DNA of 60,429 bases from Amycolatopsis thailandensis (GTDB lineage: Bacteria > Actinomycetota > Actinomycetes > Mycobacteriales > Pseudonocardiaceae): the NCBI RefSeq assembly GCF_002234405.1, contig NZ_NMQT01000006.1, forward strand, positions 1 through 60,429, read 5' to 3'. Below are positions 24,227 through 32,458 of the stretch, piece after piece. The position numbers and the translations under genes were made by a program. The first letter of the stretch is position 1, and each line of letters begins with the position of its first letter. The notes under the pieces are model-generated. The model was not told where the DNA came from, made no database searches, and saw only the letters and a program-made list of their open reading frames with translations.

Positions 24227-24284
24227 ATCCATTTGAGTGAACGAGACGACTCTGTGTAGAGGGTCGCGACCCGAAAGGGTGACT

Positions 24285-26066
24285 TTACTTGCGGTGGCGA
24301 CCCTTGCCGGTGGTCCGCGTCTTCTCCTCGGCCTGCCCGAACCGGGCGACCGCGCGATCGCGCATGAACCCGAGCGGATCGGGCGCGTGCAGCCGCAGCA
24401 TCACGCCGTGGACGTCGTCCGGCCGCCCGTAACCGGTCGCCCGGCTCACCACGTAGGTGGTCAGGAACGCCGCCGGCACGGTGATCAGCGCGGGCTGGTT
24501 CGAGAACCACGGCGCCCAGCCGCCGGTGTACTTGCTGACGATGTTGGCCACCAGCGCGGTCAGCACCAGGCCGCCGCCGACGAGCATCCCCGCCAGCGCG
24601 CCGGGCCAGCTGAGCTTGCGCCACCAGACCCCGAGCAGTAGCAGCGGGCTGAACGTCGACGCGGCCAGCGCGAACGACATCCCGACCGAAAGCGAGAGAT
24701 CCTCCGACGGCAGCAGGACCGCCAGCCCGAACGGGATCAGCGCCACGATCGCCGTCGCCACCCGGAAATCGCGGACCCGCCCGGGCAGCACGTCGGTGGA
24801 CACCACCCCGGCCACGCTCACCAGCAGCCCGGACGAACTCGACAGGAACGCGGCGAAGGCACCGGCCGCGGTCACCGCGCCCAGGATCTGCCCCCCGACC
24901 CCGGGGAGGACCGCCGACGGCAGCAGCAGGACGGCGGCGTCGGTCTTCCCGGTCACCAGAAGCTCGGGGACGTACATCCGCGACAGCGCGCCCAGCAGTG
25001 TCGGGAACAGATAGAACAGGCCGAGCAGCAGCAGGACGTGCACCGTCGTGCGGCGCGCGGCCTTCCCGTCGGGGTTGGTGTAGAAGCGGACCAGGACGTG
25101 CGGCAACCCCATGGTGCCGAGGAACGTCGCGAGGATCAGCGAATAGACCTGCAGCAGATCGGTGAGACTGCCCGAGCCCGGCCGCAGCCAGTCGCCGTTG
25201 GACGTCGGCGCGTCGCTGACCACCGGGACCGGGGTGCCCGCGGTGAACTTCAGCGTCGTGCCCTTGGCGACCTTGTGCCCGGCTTCCGGCGTCCACACCG
25301 CGAAACCGTTGGCACGCGCGCCTTCCACCTGACCGTAGGCCTCGAGCACGGTCACGGAGGTGACCTTCAGCGTGACGTCGGCCTGCACCGAGACCGTGGT
25401 GTTCTCGGGGAACGCCGGCGGGGCGGGCTGCCCCAGCGGGCGCGCGCCGCCCGGCGGACCGGCGCCGAGGAACACGATGCACAGGATGAACGTCGGCACC
25501 GCGATGGCGAACAGTTTCAGCCAGTACTGGAAAGCCTGGACGACGGTGATGGCGCGCATGCCGCCCGCGATCACGTTGAACCCGACCACACAGGTCACCA
25601 GGATCGCGCCCGCCCAGGCGGGCACCGGCAGGATGGTCGCCAGCGTCAGACCGGCGCCTTGCAGCTGCGGGACCATGTAGAGGATCCCGATGAACACCAC
25701 GAACGCCGTCGAGACCCGGCGCAGCATCGTCGAGCCCAGCCGCATCTCGACGAAGTCCGACAGCGTGTACGCGCCCGACCGCCGCAGCGGCGCGGCGACG
25801 AACAGCATCAGCGCGAGGTAGCCCGCGGTGAAACCGATCGGAAACCACAGCGCGTCGGCGCCGTCCTTGAGCACGATGCCGGCGACGCCCATGAACGACG
25901 CGGCGGACAGGTACTCACCGGAGATCGCGGCGGCGTTGCGCCGGGAACGCACGGTGCGCCGCGCGACGAGGAAGTCGTGCGTGCTGACCGCCGACCTCGA
26001 GGAGCGATGCCCCAGGTAAAAGGTCAGGACCGCGACCAGCACTATGCCGGCCATGGACAGTGTCAT
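24285..26066 (-). CDS. second sodium/solute symporter (SSS family)
   Basis: 593-aa SSS transporter related to actP but distinct. ISGEYLSAASFMGVAGIVL marks the sodium-site helix. An extra soluble-looking insert of about 90 residues (around 205-290, containing FPENTTVSVQADVTLKVTSVTV and TPEAGHKVAKGTT) lies between helices, unlike actP. The C-terminal tail is basic (EKTRTTGKGRHRK). Upstream on the same strand are a small membrane protein and a LytTR response regulator, so this is the likely target of that two-component system. A monocarboxylate substrate such as acetate, propionate or pyruvate is inferred. Confidence 0.88.
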   Translation of the reverse strand: MTLSMAGIVLVAVLTFYLGHRSSRSAVSTHDFLVARRTVRSRRNAAAISGEYLSAASFMGVAGIVLKDGADALWFPIGFTAGYLALMLFVAAPLRRSGAYTLSDFVEMRLGSTMLRRVSTAFVVFIGILYMVPQLQGAGLTLATILPVPAWAGAILVTCVVGFNVIAGGMRAITVVQAFQYWLKLFAIAVPTFILCIVFLGAGPPGGARPLGQPAPPAFPENTTVSVQADVTLKVTSVTVLEAYGQVEGARANGFAVWTPEAGHKVAKGTTLKFTAGTPVPVVSDAPTSNGDWLRPGSGSLTDLLQVYSLILATFLGTMGLPHVLVRFYTNPDGKAARRTTVHVLLLLGLFYLFPTLLGALSRMYVPELLVTGKTDAAVLLLPSAVLPGVGGQILGAVTAAGAFAAFLSSSSGLLVSVAGVVSTDVLPGRVRDFRVATAIVALIPFGLAVLLPSEDLSLSVGMSFALAASTFSPLLLLGVWWRKLSWPGALAGMLVGGGLVLTALVANIVSKYTGGWAPWFSNQPALITVPAAFLTTYVVSRATGYGRPDDVHGVMLRLHAPDPLGFMRDRAVARFGQAEEKTRTTGKGRHRK

Positions 26067-26251
26067 TTGATCGCGCGCTGACGGAAACGCGTCGCCAGGG
26101 CGCAGTGATCTTGGAAAGCCTCGTAGTCGGTAAGGCGCCCTGCCGCCACGATTCCGTGGCCTTCGGCCGAAAGAGGGCGCGCGACCGTGAAGTCTCTCAG
26201 CGCTGGCGCGCTTCGAGACGGCGTGGTCGGGTCAGCCTCACCTCTGTTCAC
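26063..26251 (-). CDS. possible small ORF coupled to the symporter
   Basis: 62-codon frame from GTG at 26251 whose TGA overlaps the ATG of the symporter gene (ATGA). It ends LTDYEAFQDHCALATRFRQRAIK. The overlap is suggestive of translational coupling, but no ribosome-binding site or homologous family is visible. It may be chance in a 216-bp intergenic stretch that otherwise shows no feature. Confidence 0.25.
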   Translation of the reverse strand: MNRGEADPTTPSRSAPALRDFTVARPLSAEGHGIVAAGRLTDYEAFQDHCALATRFRQRAIK

Positions 26252-26282
26252 ACCAAGGATCCTCGCATGTGCAGCTCCGCAA

Positions 26283-26807
26283 TCAGTTCTCGATCATGTC
26301 GACGAAGTCGCGTTCATGACGTTCGGCGAGCCGGTTGTACCAGAGCCCGATGCCGAACAGGAACGGGAAAGGTGCCACGCCGAGGATCAACCACGACAAC
26401 GGGATGCCCACGACGATCACTCGTCCGAAGGACGGGATCAGGTAGAAGAGCACCGGCAGTGAACACAGGGTGACCATCACCAGCAGCGCCAGCAGGGAGG
26501 CCGTCCGCAGCTGGATCTTCACCAGGTCCCGGACCAGGAGTTTTCCCCAACTGGTCTGTTCTTCGAGTTCGACCCGGGCCCGCAGGGTGCTCGTGGCCTG
26601 TCGCGGATCGGCGAGGATCACCCGTTGCCGCTTGGGTTTCGCGTGATGCTCAGGCTTGGCCTGCTCGTGCTTCGGGCCGGACGGCGCGCCGGGCACGGGC
26701 TCGACGGCGGCCCCCTCGGGTGGCGCCGGTTTCTTTGTCCTGCCCTTGCCGAGGGTCGGGTCCGGTTCGCGGACCCCGTTGACCCGCCGGTAGTAGTCGT
26801 CGGTCAT
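26283..26807 (-). CDS. two-helix membrane protein, probable symporter accessory subunit
   Basis: 174-aa protein: a charged, proline-rich cytoplasmic N-terminus (1-95), two helices (about 101-122 and 126-152) and a short tail LAERHERDFVDMIEN. The two-helix end resembles the layout of DUF485-type partners of SSS symporters. It begins 9 bp after the response regulator gene and precedes the second symporter, so it is probably the counterpart of the DUF485 protein for that transporter. The family assignment is inference. Confidence 0.7.
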   Translation of the reverse strand: MTDDYYRRVNGVREPDPTLGKGRTKKPAPPEGAAVEPVPGAPSGPKHEQAKPEHHAKPKRQRVILADPRQATSTLRARVELEEQTSWGKLLVRDLVKIQLRTASLLALLVMVTLCSLPVLFYLIPSFGRVIVVGIPLSWLILGVAPFPFLFGIGLWYNRLAERHERDFVDMIEN

Positions 26808-26816
26808 GGGCCGCCG

Positions 26817-27653
26817 CTACGTCGACCGGTTGGCGCCGACCAGCCGGTCCTTGAGCGCGCGCGTGTGGCGGCGGCTCACCGGCAGCACCTTCTCCTCGTT
26901 GCCGATGACTACCTGGTAACCGCCCTGGCCCATGCGCAGCTCGGTGATCAGCGGCAGCGAGACCAGGAAAGACCGGTGGATCCGGACGAAACCCGCCTTC
27001 TCCCAGCGTTCTTCGAGCTGCGCGAGCGGGATGCGGACCAAGTGGCTGCCGTCGGTGGTGAACAACCGGGCGTAGTCGCCCTGCGCCTCGACCCAGCGAA
27101 CCGAAGAGCGCGGGATCAGCTTCGTGGTGCCCGCGAGTTCGACGGGGATGACCTCGTCGTCGTTCTTGACCTGCCCCGGGCCGCCTTCCTGGCCGAACTG
27201 CGGCGCGGCGTTGGCGGCGAGTTTGTCGATCACGCGGGTGATCGCGCGGTCGAGCCGATCCTGTTGGTACGGCTTCAACACGTAATCGAGCGCGCCGAGG
27301 TCGAAGGCGTTGACCGCCTCTTCCGCGTGCCCGGTCACGAAAACCAGCGCCGGCGACGGGCGCAGCGCGGCGAACACCCGCGACATCTCCATCCCGGACA
27401 GACCGGGCATGTCTATGTCGGCGAACACCGCGTCCACGATCGGCAGGCCGCGCGCCTTGCGATCGGCCAGCCTCGGGTCGTCGGCGGACAGCAGGCGCAG
27501 CGCCTCCGAAGCGTCTATCGCCGGATAGACCAGGGCGACGTGCGGGCTGTTCCGGAGACAGTGGACGAGTTCGTCTAGCCCTTTGGGCTCATCGTCCACC
27601 GCCAGGACAATGAGCTTCCGGGTGTCATCGTGAGCACTCACAGTGAGACGCAT
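26817..27653 (-). CDS. LytTR-type response regulator
   Basis: 278-aa regulator with a receiver domain (about 13-135; phospho-acceptor Asp79 in FADIDMPG, Lys127 in LKPY) and a LytTR DNA-binding domain (about 172-278; WVEAQGDYARLF, RIHRSFLVSL). ATG at 27653 gives MRLTVSAHD; upstream in-frame codons lie in non-coding sequence. It heads the group that contains the small membrane protein and the second symporter. Its partner kinase is probably the LytS-like protein at 29791-31086, now separated by two unrelated genes. Confidence 0.92.
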   Translation of the reverse strand: MRLTVSAHDDTRKLIVLAVDDEPKGLDELVHCLRNSPHVALVYPAIDASEALRLLSADDPRLADRKARGLPIVDAVFADIDMPGLSGMEMSRVFAALRPSPALVFVTGHAEEAVNAFDLGALDYVLKPYQQDRLDRAITRVIDKLAANAAPQFGQEGGPGQVKNDDEVIPVELAGTTKLIPRSSVRWVEAQGDYARLFTTDGSHLVRIPLAQLEERWEKAGFVRIHRSFLVSLPLITELRMGQGGYQVVIGNEEKVLPVSRRHTRALKDRLVGANRST

Positions 27654-27803
27654 CCTGCCTATTGCAGGGTTCCTTGTCCAGCCCGCTTCACGAAAGTCGA
27701 ACGAAAAGGACGGCACCGGCACCCCCGCGCCTGGGGTTGCCGGTGCCGTCGTCTTTTCCGGTGACACGAACCGCCTAGCCGTGCCACATCTGGGGGTCGA
27801 TGC

Positions 27804-28739
27804 TCAGGCGCCGCGGGTCAGGACCGTGACGTAGTCGACGAGCATCGGGTGTCCCGGAACGATTCCGGGTCCGGGAGTGGTGGTGCCGGAGTTGTTGTTC
27901 GGGAACGCCCCACCGATCGCGAGGTTCAGCAGCACGAAATAGCCCGCGTGGCCGGTCATGTTCGCCCAGGTGGTCGCGTCGACCTGGTTCTGGGCGACCG
28001 AATGGAACCGCTGCCCGTCGACCAGCCAGCGGAACACCTGGGGACTGGCGCTCGTGTCCCATTCGAACGTGTAGGTGTGGAACGCGCTCTGGCAGCTCGC
28101 GCCGGGGCAGGTCCGGCTGCCGACGAGGCCGGTGGTCTCGTTGCACGGGCCGCCGGGGCTGACGCCGCAGTGCAGCACGCCCCAGACCGAGTCGATCCCG
28201 TTGACGTTCTCCATGATGTCGAATTCGCCGACGGCGGGCCAGTTCCAGTAATCGCCGCGATACGGCGAGCCGAGCGCCCAGAACGCGGGCCAGTAGCCGA
28301 GCGCCGCGGCGCCGGTGACGTTCGGCATCTGGATGCGGCCTTCGATCCGCAGCGCGCCACCTTGCGGCGGTTTGAAATTCGCGCGCTGCGTTTCGATCCG
28401 CGCCGACGTCCAGTTGCCCGCGCCGTCACGCAGCGGCGTGATCCGCAGGTTCCCGGAACCGTCCTGGGCGAGGTTGGCGGGGTCGGCCGTGTAGTTCTGG
28501 ATCTCGCCGGTGCCCCAGTTGGCGGGGCCGCCGGGATACGCGTGACCGGTGTCGATGATCCAGTTCGCGTTCGACGGGAGCGAACCCGCGGCGCCGGTGA
28601 AGTCGTCGGTGAACACTGTGGCCCAGCCGGACGGCGGGGGCGGGACGGCGGCGGACGCCGGCCCCGCGAGCGGGATCGTGATCAGTGCCGCGGCGAGCGC
28701 GGCCTTCCAGCGGCCCCGGCGGGGAGAAGTAACGGACAT
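27804..28739 (-). CDS. secreted glycoside hydrolase family 16 (beta-1,3-glucanase type)
   Basis: 311-aa exported enzyme. Residues 1-30 are a signal peptide ending GPASA. The GH16 catalytic motif is GEFDIMENV with Glu172 as nucleophile, Asp174 and Glu177 as acid/base. GYWPAFWALGS and HTYTFEWD are further family blocks. It lacks a carbohydrate-binding module. It probably attacks beta-1,3- or mixed-linkage glucans of fungi or plants. It lies between the two halves of the two-component system, with its own long upstream region. Confidence 0.93.
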   Translation of the reverse strand: MSVTSPRRGRWKAALAAALITIPLAGPASAAVPPPPSGWATVFTDDFTGAAGSLPSNANWIIDTGHAYPGGPANWGTGEIQNYTADPANLAQDGSGNLRITPLRDGAGNWTSARIETQRANFKPPQGGALRIEGRIQMPNVTGAAALGYWPAFWALGSPYRGDYWNWPAVGEFDIMENVNGIDSVWGVLHCGVSPGGPCNETTGLVGSRTCPGASCQSAFHTYTFEWDTSASPQVFRWLVDGQRFHSVAQNQVDATTWANMTGHAGYFVLLNLAIGGAFPNNNSGTTTPGPGIVPGHPMLVDYVTVLTRGA

Positions 28740-28868
28740 CAGGCCTCCTCGTCAACGTTGTCGAGGTTTGTTGCCGTTCACAACAAAGCGGTATGTCCGA
28801 TATGAGACCTGGTCTGAACCACTTACGCCTACCACCGTTCGGGTGAATCCCTCCCGCCCGCAAGCGCA

Positions 28869-28915
28869 ATGAAGGGGCCTTTCATCGCAAATTTTGCAAT
28901 GAAAGGCCCCTTCAT
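28869..28915. repeat. palindromic element, family B
   Basis: Arms 28869-28891 and 28893-28915 pair with two mismatches and read atgaaggggcctttcat and its inverse. Each arm is itself near palindromic, the same architecture as the element at 69-121, and the motif tgcaatgaaagg is shared with the hairpin at 2989-3030. It lies directly after the sppA stop and upstream of GH16, so it may terminate sppA. Confidence 0.7.
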
Positions 28916-28925
28916 CTCACGCGCG

Positions 28926-29771
28926 TCAGAGGCCGAAGCGGCTCCAGGCGGCCTTGGACTGGACAGCGTCGAGCAGGGCGCTCGCCGCGGCCGGTGCACC
29001 GATGCCGAGCCGCGCCAGCAGCGGCTTCTTCGGTTCGGCGACCGCGATCTCGGCGTCCGGGTACCGCTCGGTGATCACCTGGCGCAGGCTGCCGACGCCG
29101 TCGATCAGGCCGAGCTCGACCGCGCGGGCGCCCAGCCAGACGTCTCCGTTGAACAGGTCGTCGGAGCCGGAAAGCCGGTCGCCACGGCGCTCGGTGACCC
29201 AGTCGACGAACAGTTCGTGGAGCTGGCCGTGCATCTTCTTCAGCCACTCGACGTCTTCCGGCTTCTCCGGGCTGAACGGGTCGAGCCGGGACTTGTTCGT
29301 CCCCGCGGTGTGCAGCCGCCGCTCGATGCCGAACCGCTCCAGCAGGCCGGTGAACCCGAAGCCGCCGCTGATCACGCCGATGGACCCGACCATCGACGTC
29401 CGGTGCGCGTAGATCTCGTCGGCGGCGCAGGCCAGCCAGTAGCCGCCGGACGCGGCGACGTCCTCGGCGAAGGCCAGGACGGGCACGTTCTTCTCGTCGG
29501 CGAGCTGGCGGATCCGCTCGGCGACCAGGCCCGACTGCGTCGGCGCCCCGCCCGGCGAGTTGATCTGCAACGCGACGGCCTTCAACCGCTCGTGCGCGAA
29601 AGCGCGGGTCAGCGCCGACTCGACGGCGGCGAGGTTGATCGACCCCCTGGCCAGCGGTGAGGGGGTCGGCGTGATCACCCCGTGCAGCTTGACCACGGCG
29701 ACGACGTCCTTGCGCTCACCCCGGTCGCCGATCATCGGGAGACGGGAGGTCAGCTTGTCCGCAACGCTCAT
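28926..29771 (-). CDS. sppA: signal peptide peptidase SppA-type (S49) protease
   Basis: 281-aa S49 serine protease of the short form. Ser108 in AASGGYWLACAADEI is the nucleophile and Lys160 in GTNKSRLDPF the general base. ALQINSPGG at about 67-75 is the oxyanion block. No convincing N-terminal membrane helix is present, unlike many SppA proteins, so it may be peripheral. It begins 19 bp after the sensor kinase stop and is probably co-transcribed with it. Confidence 0.9.
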   Translation of the reverse strand: MSVADKLTSRLPMIGDRGERKDVVAVVKLHGVITPTPSPLARGSINLAAVESALTRAFAHERLKAVALQINSPGGAPTQSGLVAERIRQLADEKNVPVLAFAEDVAASGGYWLACAADEIYAHRTSMVGSIGVISGGFGFTGLLERFGIERRLHTAGTNKSRLDPFSPEKPEDVEWLKKMHGQLHELFVDWVTERRGDRLSGSDDLFNGDVWLGARAVELGLIDGVGSLRQVITERYPDAEIAVAEPKKPLLARLGIGAPAAASALLDAVQSKAAWSRFGL

Positions 29772-29790
29772 ACCCCCAGGTTACCGACGT

Positions 29791-31086
29791 TCAGGAGGGC
29801 AGCACGCCGCTGCGCGAACCGGTCACCCCGCTGGACTCGTTCGGGCCGCCCTGAGGCGGGACGGCGGCGCTGTCGGCGGAGAAGTCCGGCAGGTTCGGCC
29901 GCACCCCCGGCATGAACTTCGGCACCCGCAGGGTCACCTTCATGCCGGCGCCGGGCGCCGTCTCGACCATGAGCGCGTAATCGCGGCCGAACACCTGCTG
30001 CATCCGCTGGTTGATGTTGCCGAGGCCGACGTGCGCGCCGGTGCGGTGCTGGCTGCGGAGGTCCGCGAGCTTCGCGGGCTCCATGCCGATGCCGTCGTCC
30101 TCGACGCTGATCAGCGCCTCGGCGCCGTAGTCCTCGGCGATCACCGTGACGCAGCCGCCCGAAGGCTTCGACGCGAGACCGTGTTTGACGGCGTTCTCCA
30201 CCAGCGGCTGGATGATCAGGAACGGGACGACCACCGAAAGCACCTCGGGCGCGATCTTCATCCGCACTTCGAGCCGTCCGCCGAACCGGGCGTTCTCGAT
30301 GGTCAGATACCGGTCGATGTTGCGCAGTTCCTCGGCGAGCGAGGTGAACATGCCCGACGTACGGAACGAGTAGCGCGTGAAGTCCGCGAAGTCCTGAAGC
30401 AGTTCTCGCGCTTCCTCCGGGTCCGTCCGGATCAGCGACGAGATGGTGTTCAGCGCGTTGTAGACGAAGTGCGGCGAGATCTGCGCGCGCAGCGCCTTGA
30501 TCTCCGCCTGCTGGAGCTGGTTCTTCGATTCGTCCAGGCGCGCGAGCTCGAACTGGGTGCAGACGAACTGCGCGACCGCGTCGGCCATCTGCACCAGCCG
30601 CCCGCGCGTGCGCCCGACGACCAGCAGCGCCGCCTCGGTCTCGCCCTCGACGATCAGCGGGACGATCACCGCGGTCCGCATCCGGCAGGTGCCGCGGTGG
30701 TTGCACGGCATCTTGTCGTGCGCGACGACCTCGCGGCGATGCTTGCGGATCGCGTTGCCGATGGCGTCGACGAGGTCGACGTAGTGGTCGTTGGCCTCGC
30801 CGTCCCAGGACAGCAGTGTGCCTTCGCTGTCGGTGATGCCGACGGCGACGCAGTCGAGCATCTCCAGCAGCTGACTGGTGATCTTGTCGGCGACCTGCTC
30901 GTCCAACCCCTCCCGGAGGTCCGGTGTCGCCTTCGACATCCGGTGGACGGCCTGGAGTACCGCGTTCTCCACGATGCTCGCGGGTCGCCTCAGCTTGATC
31001 AGCAGGACGACGACGAGGATCGCGAGCAGCAGCGCCACACCCCAAGGGATGATCTGCGCGATCTCGAGCCCGGACACGGCGTCCAT
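29791..31086 (-). CDS. LytS/YehU-type sensor histidine kinase
   Basis: 431-aa kinase: one membrane helix (about 11-31), a GAF-like sensor region (about 70-180) and a His_kinase domain with His206 in ISPHFVYNALNTISS, followed by an HATPase (LVENAVKHGL, DDGIGM, GLGNINQRM). Two Cys in PCNHRGTC (128 and 134) sit inside the sensor region and could bind metal or sense redox. A disordered Ser/Pro-rich tail follows residue about 395. The partner is likely the LytTR regulator at 26817. By analogy with BtsS/BtsR and YpdA/YpdB, it may sense pyruvate or related carboxylates. Confidence 0.9.
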   Translation of the reverse strand: MDAVSGLEIAQIIPWGVALLLAILVVVLLIKLRRPASIVENAVLQAVHRMSKATPDLREGLDEQVADKITSQLLEMLDCVAVGITDSEGTLLSWDGEANDHYVDLVDAIGNAIRKHRREVVAHDKMPCNHRGTCRMRTAVIVPLIVEGETEAALLVVGRTRGRLVQMADAVAQFVCTQFELARLDESKNQLQQAEIKALRAQISPHFVYNALNTISSLIRTDPEEARELLQDFADFTRYSFRTSGMFTSLAEELRNIDRYLTIENARFGGRLEVRMKIAPEVLSVVVPFLIIQPLVENAVKHGLASKPSGGCVTVIAEDYGAEALISVEDDGIGMEPAKLADLRSQHRTGAHVGLGNINQRMQQVFGRDYALMVETAPGAGMKVTLRVPKFMPGVRPNLPDFSADSAAVPPQGGPNESSGVTGSRSGVLPS

Positions 31087-31255
31087 GCTCTGCGCTCGAC
31101 CAACCGGGTGCAAGGTTTGCTCCCCACTTTCCGTTGAGTTGTGACAACCGAGGGTGGGGCCGACCCTACCCAAGACCGGGGTGGTCACCCCATGGTCACT
31201 CCCCGTGGCACGGAGAAGACTGTGCGCAGGCAATCGCTTCCGGGGGAGGAACACA
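31087..31255. promoter_or_regulatory. divergent promoter region between kinase and serine hydrolase
   Basis: 169 bp between divergent starts. gggggagga at 31242-31250 is the ribosome-binding site for the ATG at 31256. The segment cccaagaccggggtggtcacccc can fold weakly. No clear operator is seen. Confidence 0.45.
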
Positions 31256-32380
31256 ATGCGCGGATCGGGGAAGCTCGCGGCGGGCGCGCTGGCGGGGGTC
31301 CTGCTGGCGGGCGCGCCGGCGGGGACGGCCGCCGCTGCCGGGGATCCGGTGCGCGCGGCGGTCGGGCACCTGGTCGCCGAAGGGGGTTTCCCGGGAGCGG
31401 TCGCCTGGGTCCGGAACGGTGAGGCGGTCTCGCGCTTCGGCGCCGGGTACGCGAACCGGGTCACGCGCGAAGCCGCGGGGCCGCACCACCGGTTCCGGAC
31501 AGCCAGCAACACCAAGGCGTTCGTCGCCACGGTCGTCCTGCGGCTGGCGGGCGAAGGCGCGCTGTCGCTCGACGATCCGATCGAACGGCGGCTGCCCGGT
31601 GTCGTCCGCGGGCCGGGCTACGAACCGGAAAAGATCACCTTGCGCATGCTGCTGAACCACACGAGCGGCGTGCACGACCCGCTGGACCCGCACTTCTTCG
31701 ACCCGTACCTCGTCGAGGGGAACCGGGCCTACGTCTACCCGCCGTCCGAGGTGATCCGGCGTTCGCTCGTCGACTCGCCCTCGTTCGCGCCCGGCACTGA
31801 CGTGGAGTACTCGAACACCGGATATCTGTTGCTGGGCAAGGTGATCGAGCAGGTCACCCGCAACGACGTCCGCGAAGAGATCCAGCGCCGGATCCTCGAT
31901 CCGCTCGGCCTCGACCGGACGTACTTCCCGCTCCGGTCCCCGTTCCTGCGAGGCCCGCACCTGCACGGGTACGACCTGAGCGGGCAGGACATGACCGTGT
32001 TCAGCCCGTCCTACGACTGGACCGCGGGCGCGATGGTCTCGACCGTCGACGATCTCGCGACGTTCCATCGCGCGCTGCTGGCGGGACGTTTGCTGAAGCC
32101 CGCGCAACAGGCCGAACTCGAACGCCTGGTGCCGTCTGGCGAGTTCGGCGCGTATGGCGCCGGTGTCGAGACGATCAACCTGCCTTGTCCTGGCGGGCCG
32201 AAGACGGTCTGGGGGAACACCGGGGCCGGACCGGGGTTCTACAGCGTCTCGATGAGCACCGAGGACGGCTCGAAACAGATCGTGCTGGCACTGAACGTCT
32301 ACGACCTGGCCAAGGACGTGGCACACGAGGATCCGCTACCGAGCAGCCCGCTTCCCGCGATCGCCGCCGCCCTCTGCTGA
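31256..32380 (+). CDS. exported class C beta-lactamase family serine hydrolase
   Basis: 374-aa secreted enzyme of the serine beta-lactamase/DD-peptidase/esterase superfamily. The signal peptide covers about 1-28 (GTAAAA). The catalytic SxxK is Ser84-Asn-Thr-Lys87, the second motif is YSNTGY, and the third is near WGNTGAGPG in place of KTG or HTG. Such proteins are often D-aminopeptidases or carboxylesterases rather than true beta-lactamases. The ATG has a strong ribosome-binding site. The gene is monocistronic, followed by a palindromic element. Confidence 0.9.
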   Translation: MRGSGKLAAGALAGVLLAGAPAGTAAAAGDPVRAAVGHLVAEGGFPGAVAWVRNGEAVSRFGAGYANRVTREAAGPHHRFRTASNTKAFVATVVLRLAGEGALSLDDPIERRLPGVVRGPGYEPEKITLRMLLNHTSGVHDPLDPHFFDPYLVEGNRAYVYPPSEVIRRSLVDSPSFAPGTDVEYSNTGYLLLGKVIEQVTRNDVREEIQRRILDPLGLDRTYFPLRSPFLRGPHLHGYDLSGQDMTVFSPSYDWTAGAMVSTVDDLATFHRALLAGRLLKPAQQAELERLVPSGEFGAYGAGVETINLPCPGGPKTVWGNTGAGPGFYSVSMSTEDGSKQIVLALNVYDLAKDVAHEDPLPSSPLPAIAAALC

Positions 32381-32383
32381 CCC

Positions 32384-32449
32384 CCGCGTTTCGTCCTCTG
32401 GATGCGGTAGTTGCGCACGCAAGTACCGCATCCAGAGGACGAAATGCGG
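32384..32449. repeat. interspersed palindromic element, family A copy 3
   Basis: The 32-bp arms 32384-32415 and 32418-32449 pair with two mismatches and a 2-nt loop. The core ttcgtcctctggatgcggta is shared with 7144 and 17284. It lies between the convergent serine hydrolase and Fpg/Nei genes, where it can terminate both. Confidence 0.85.
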
Positions 32450-32458
32450 GGTGGCGCG

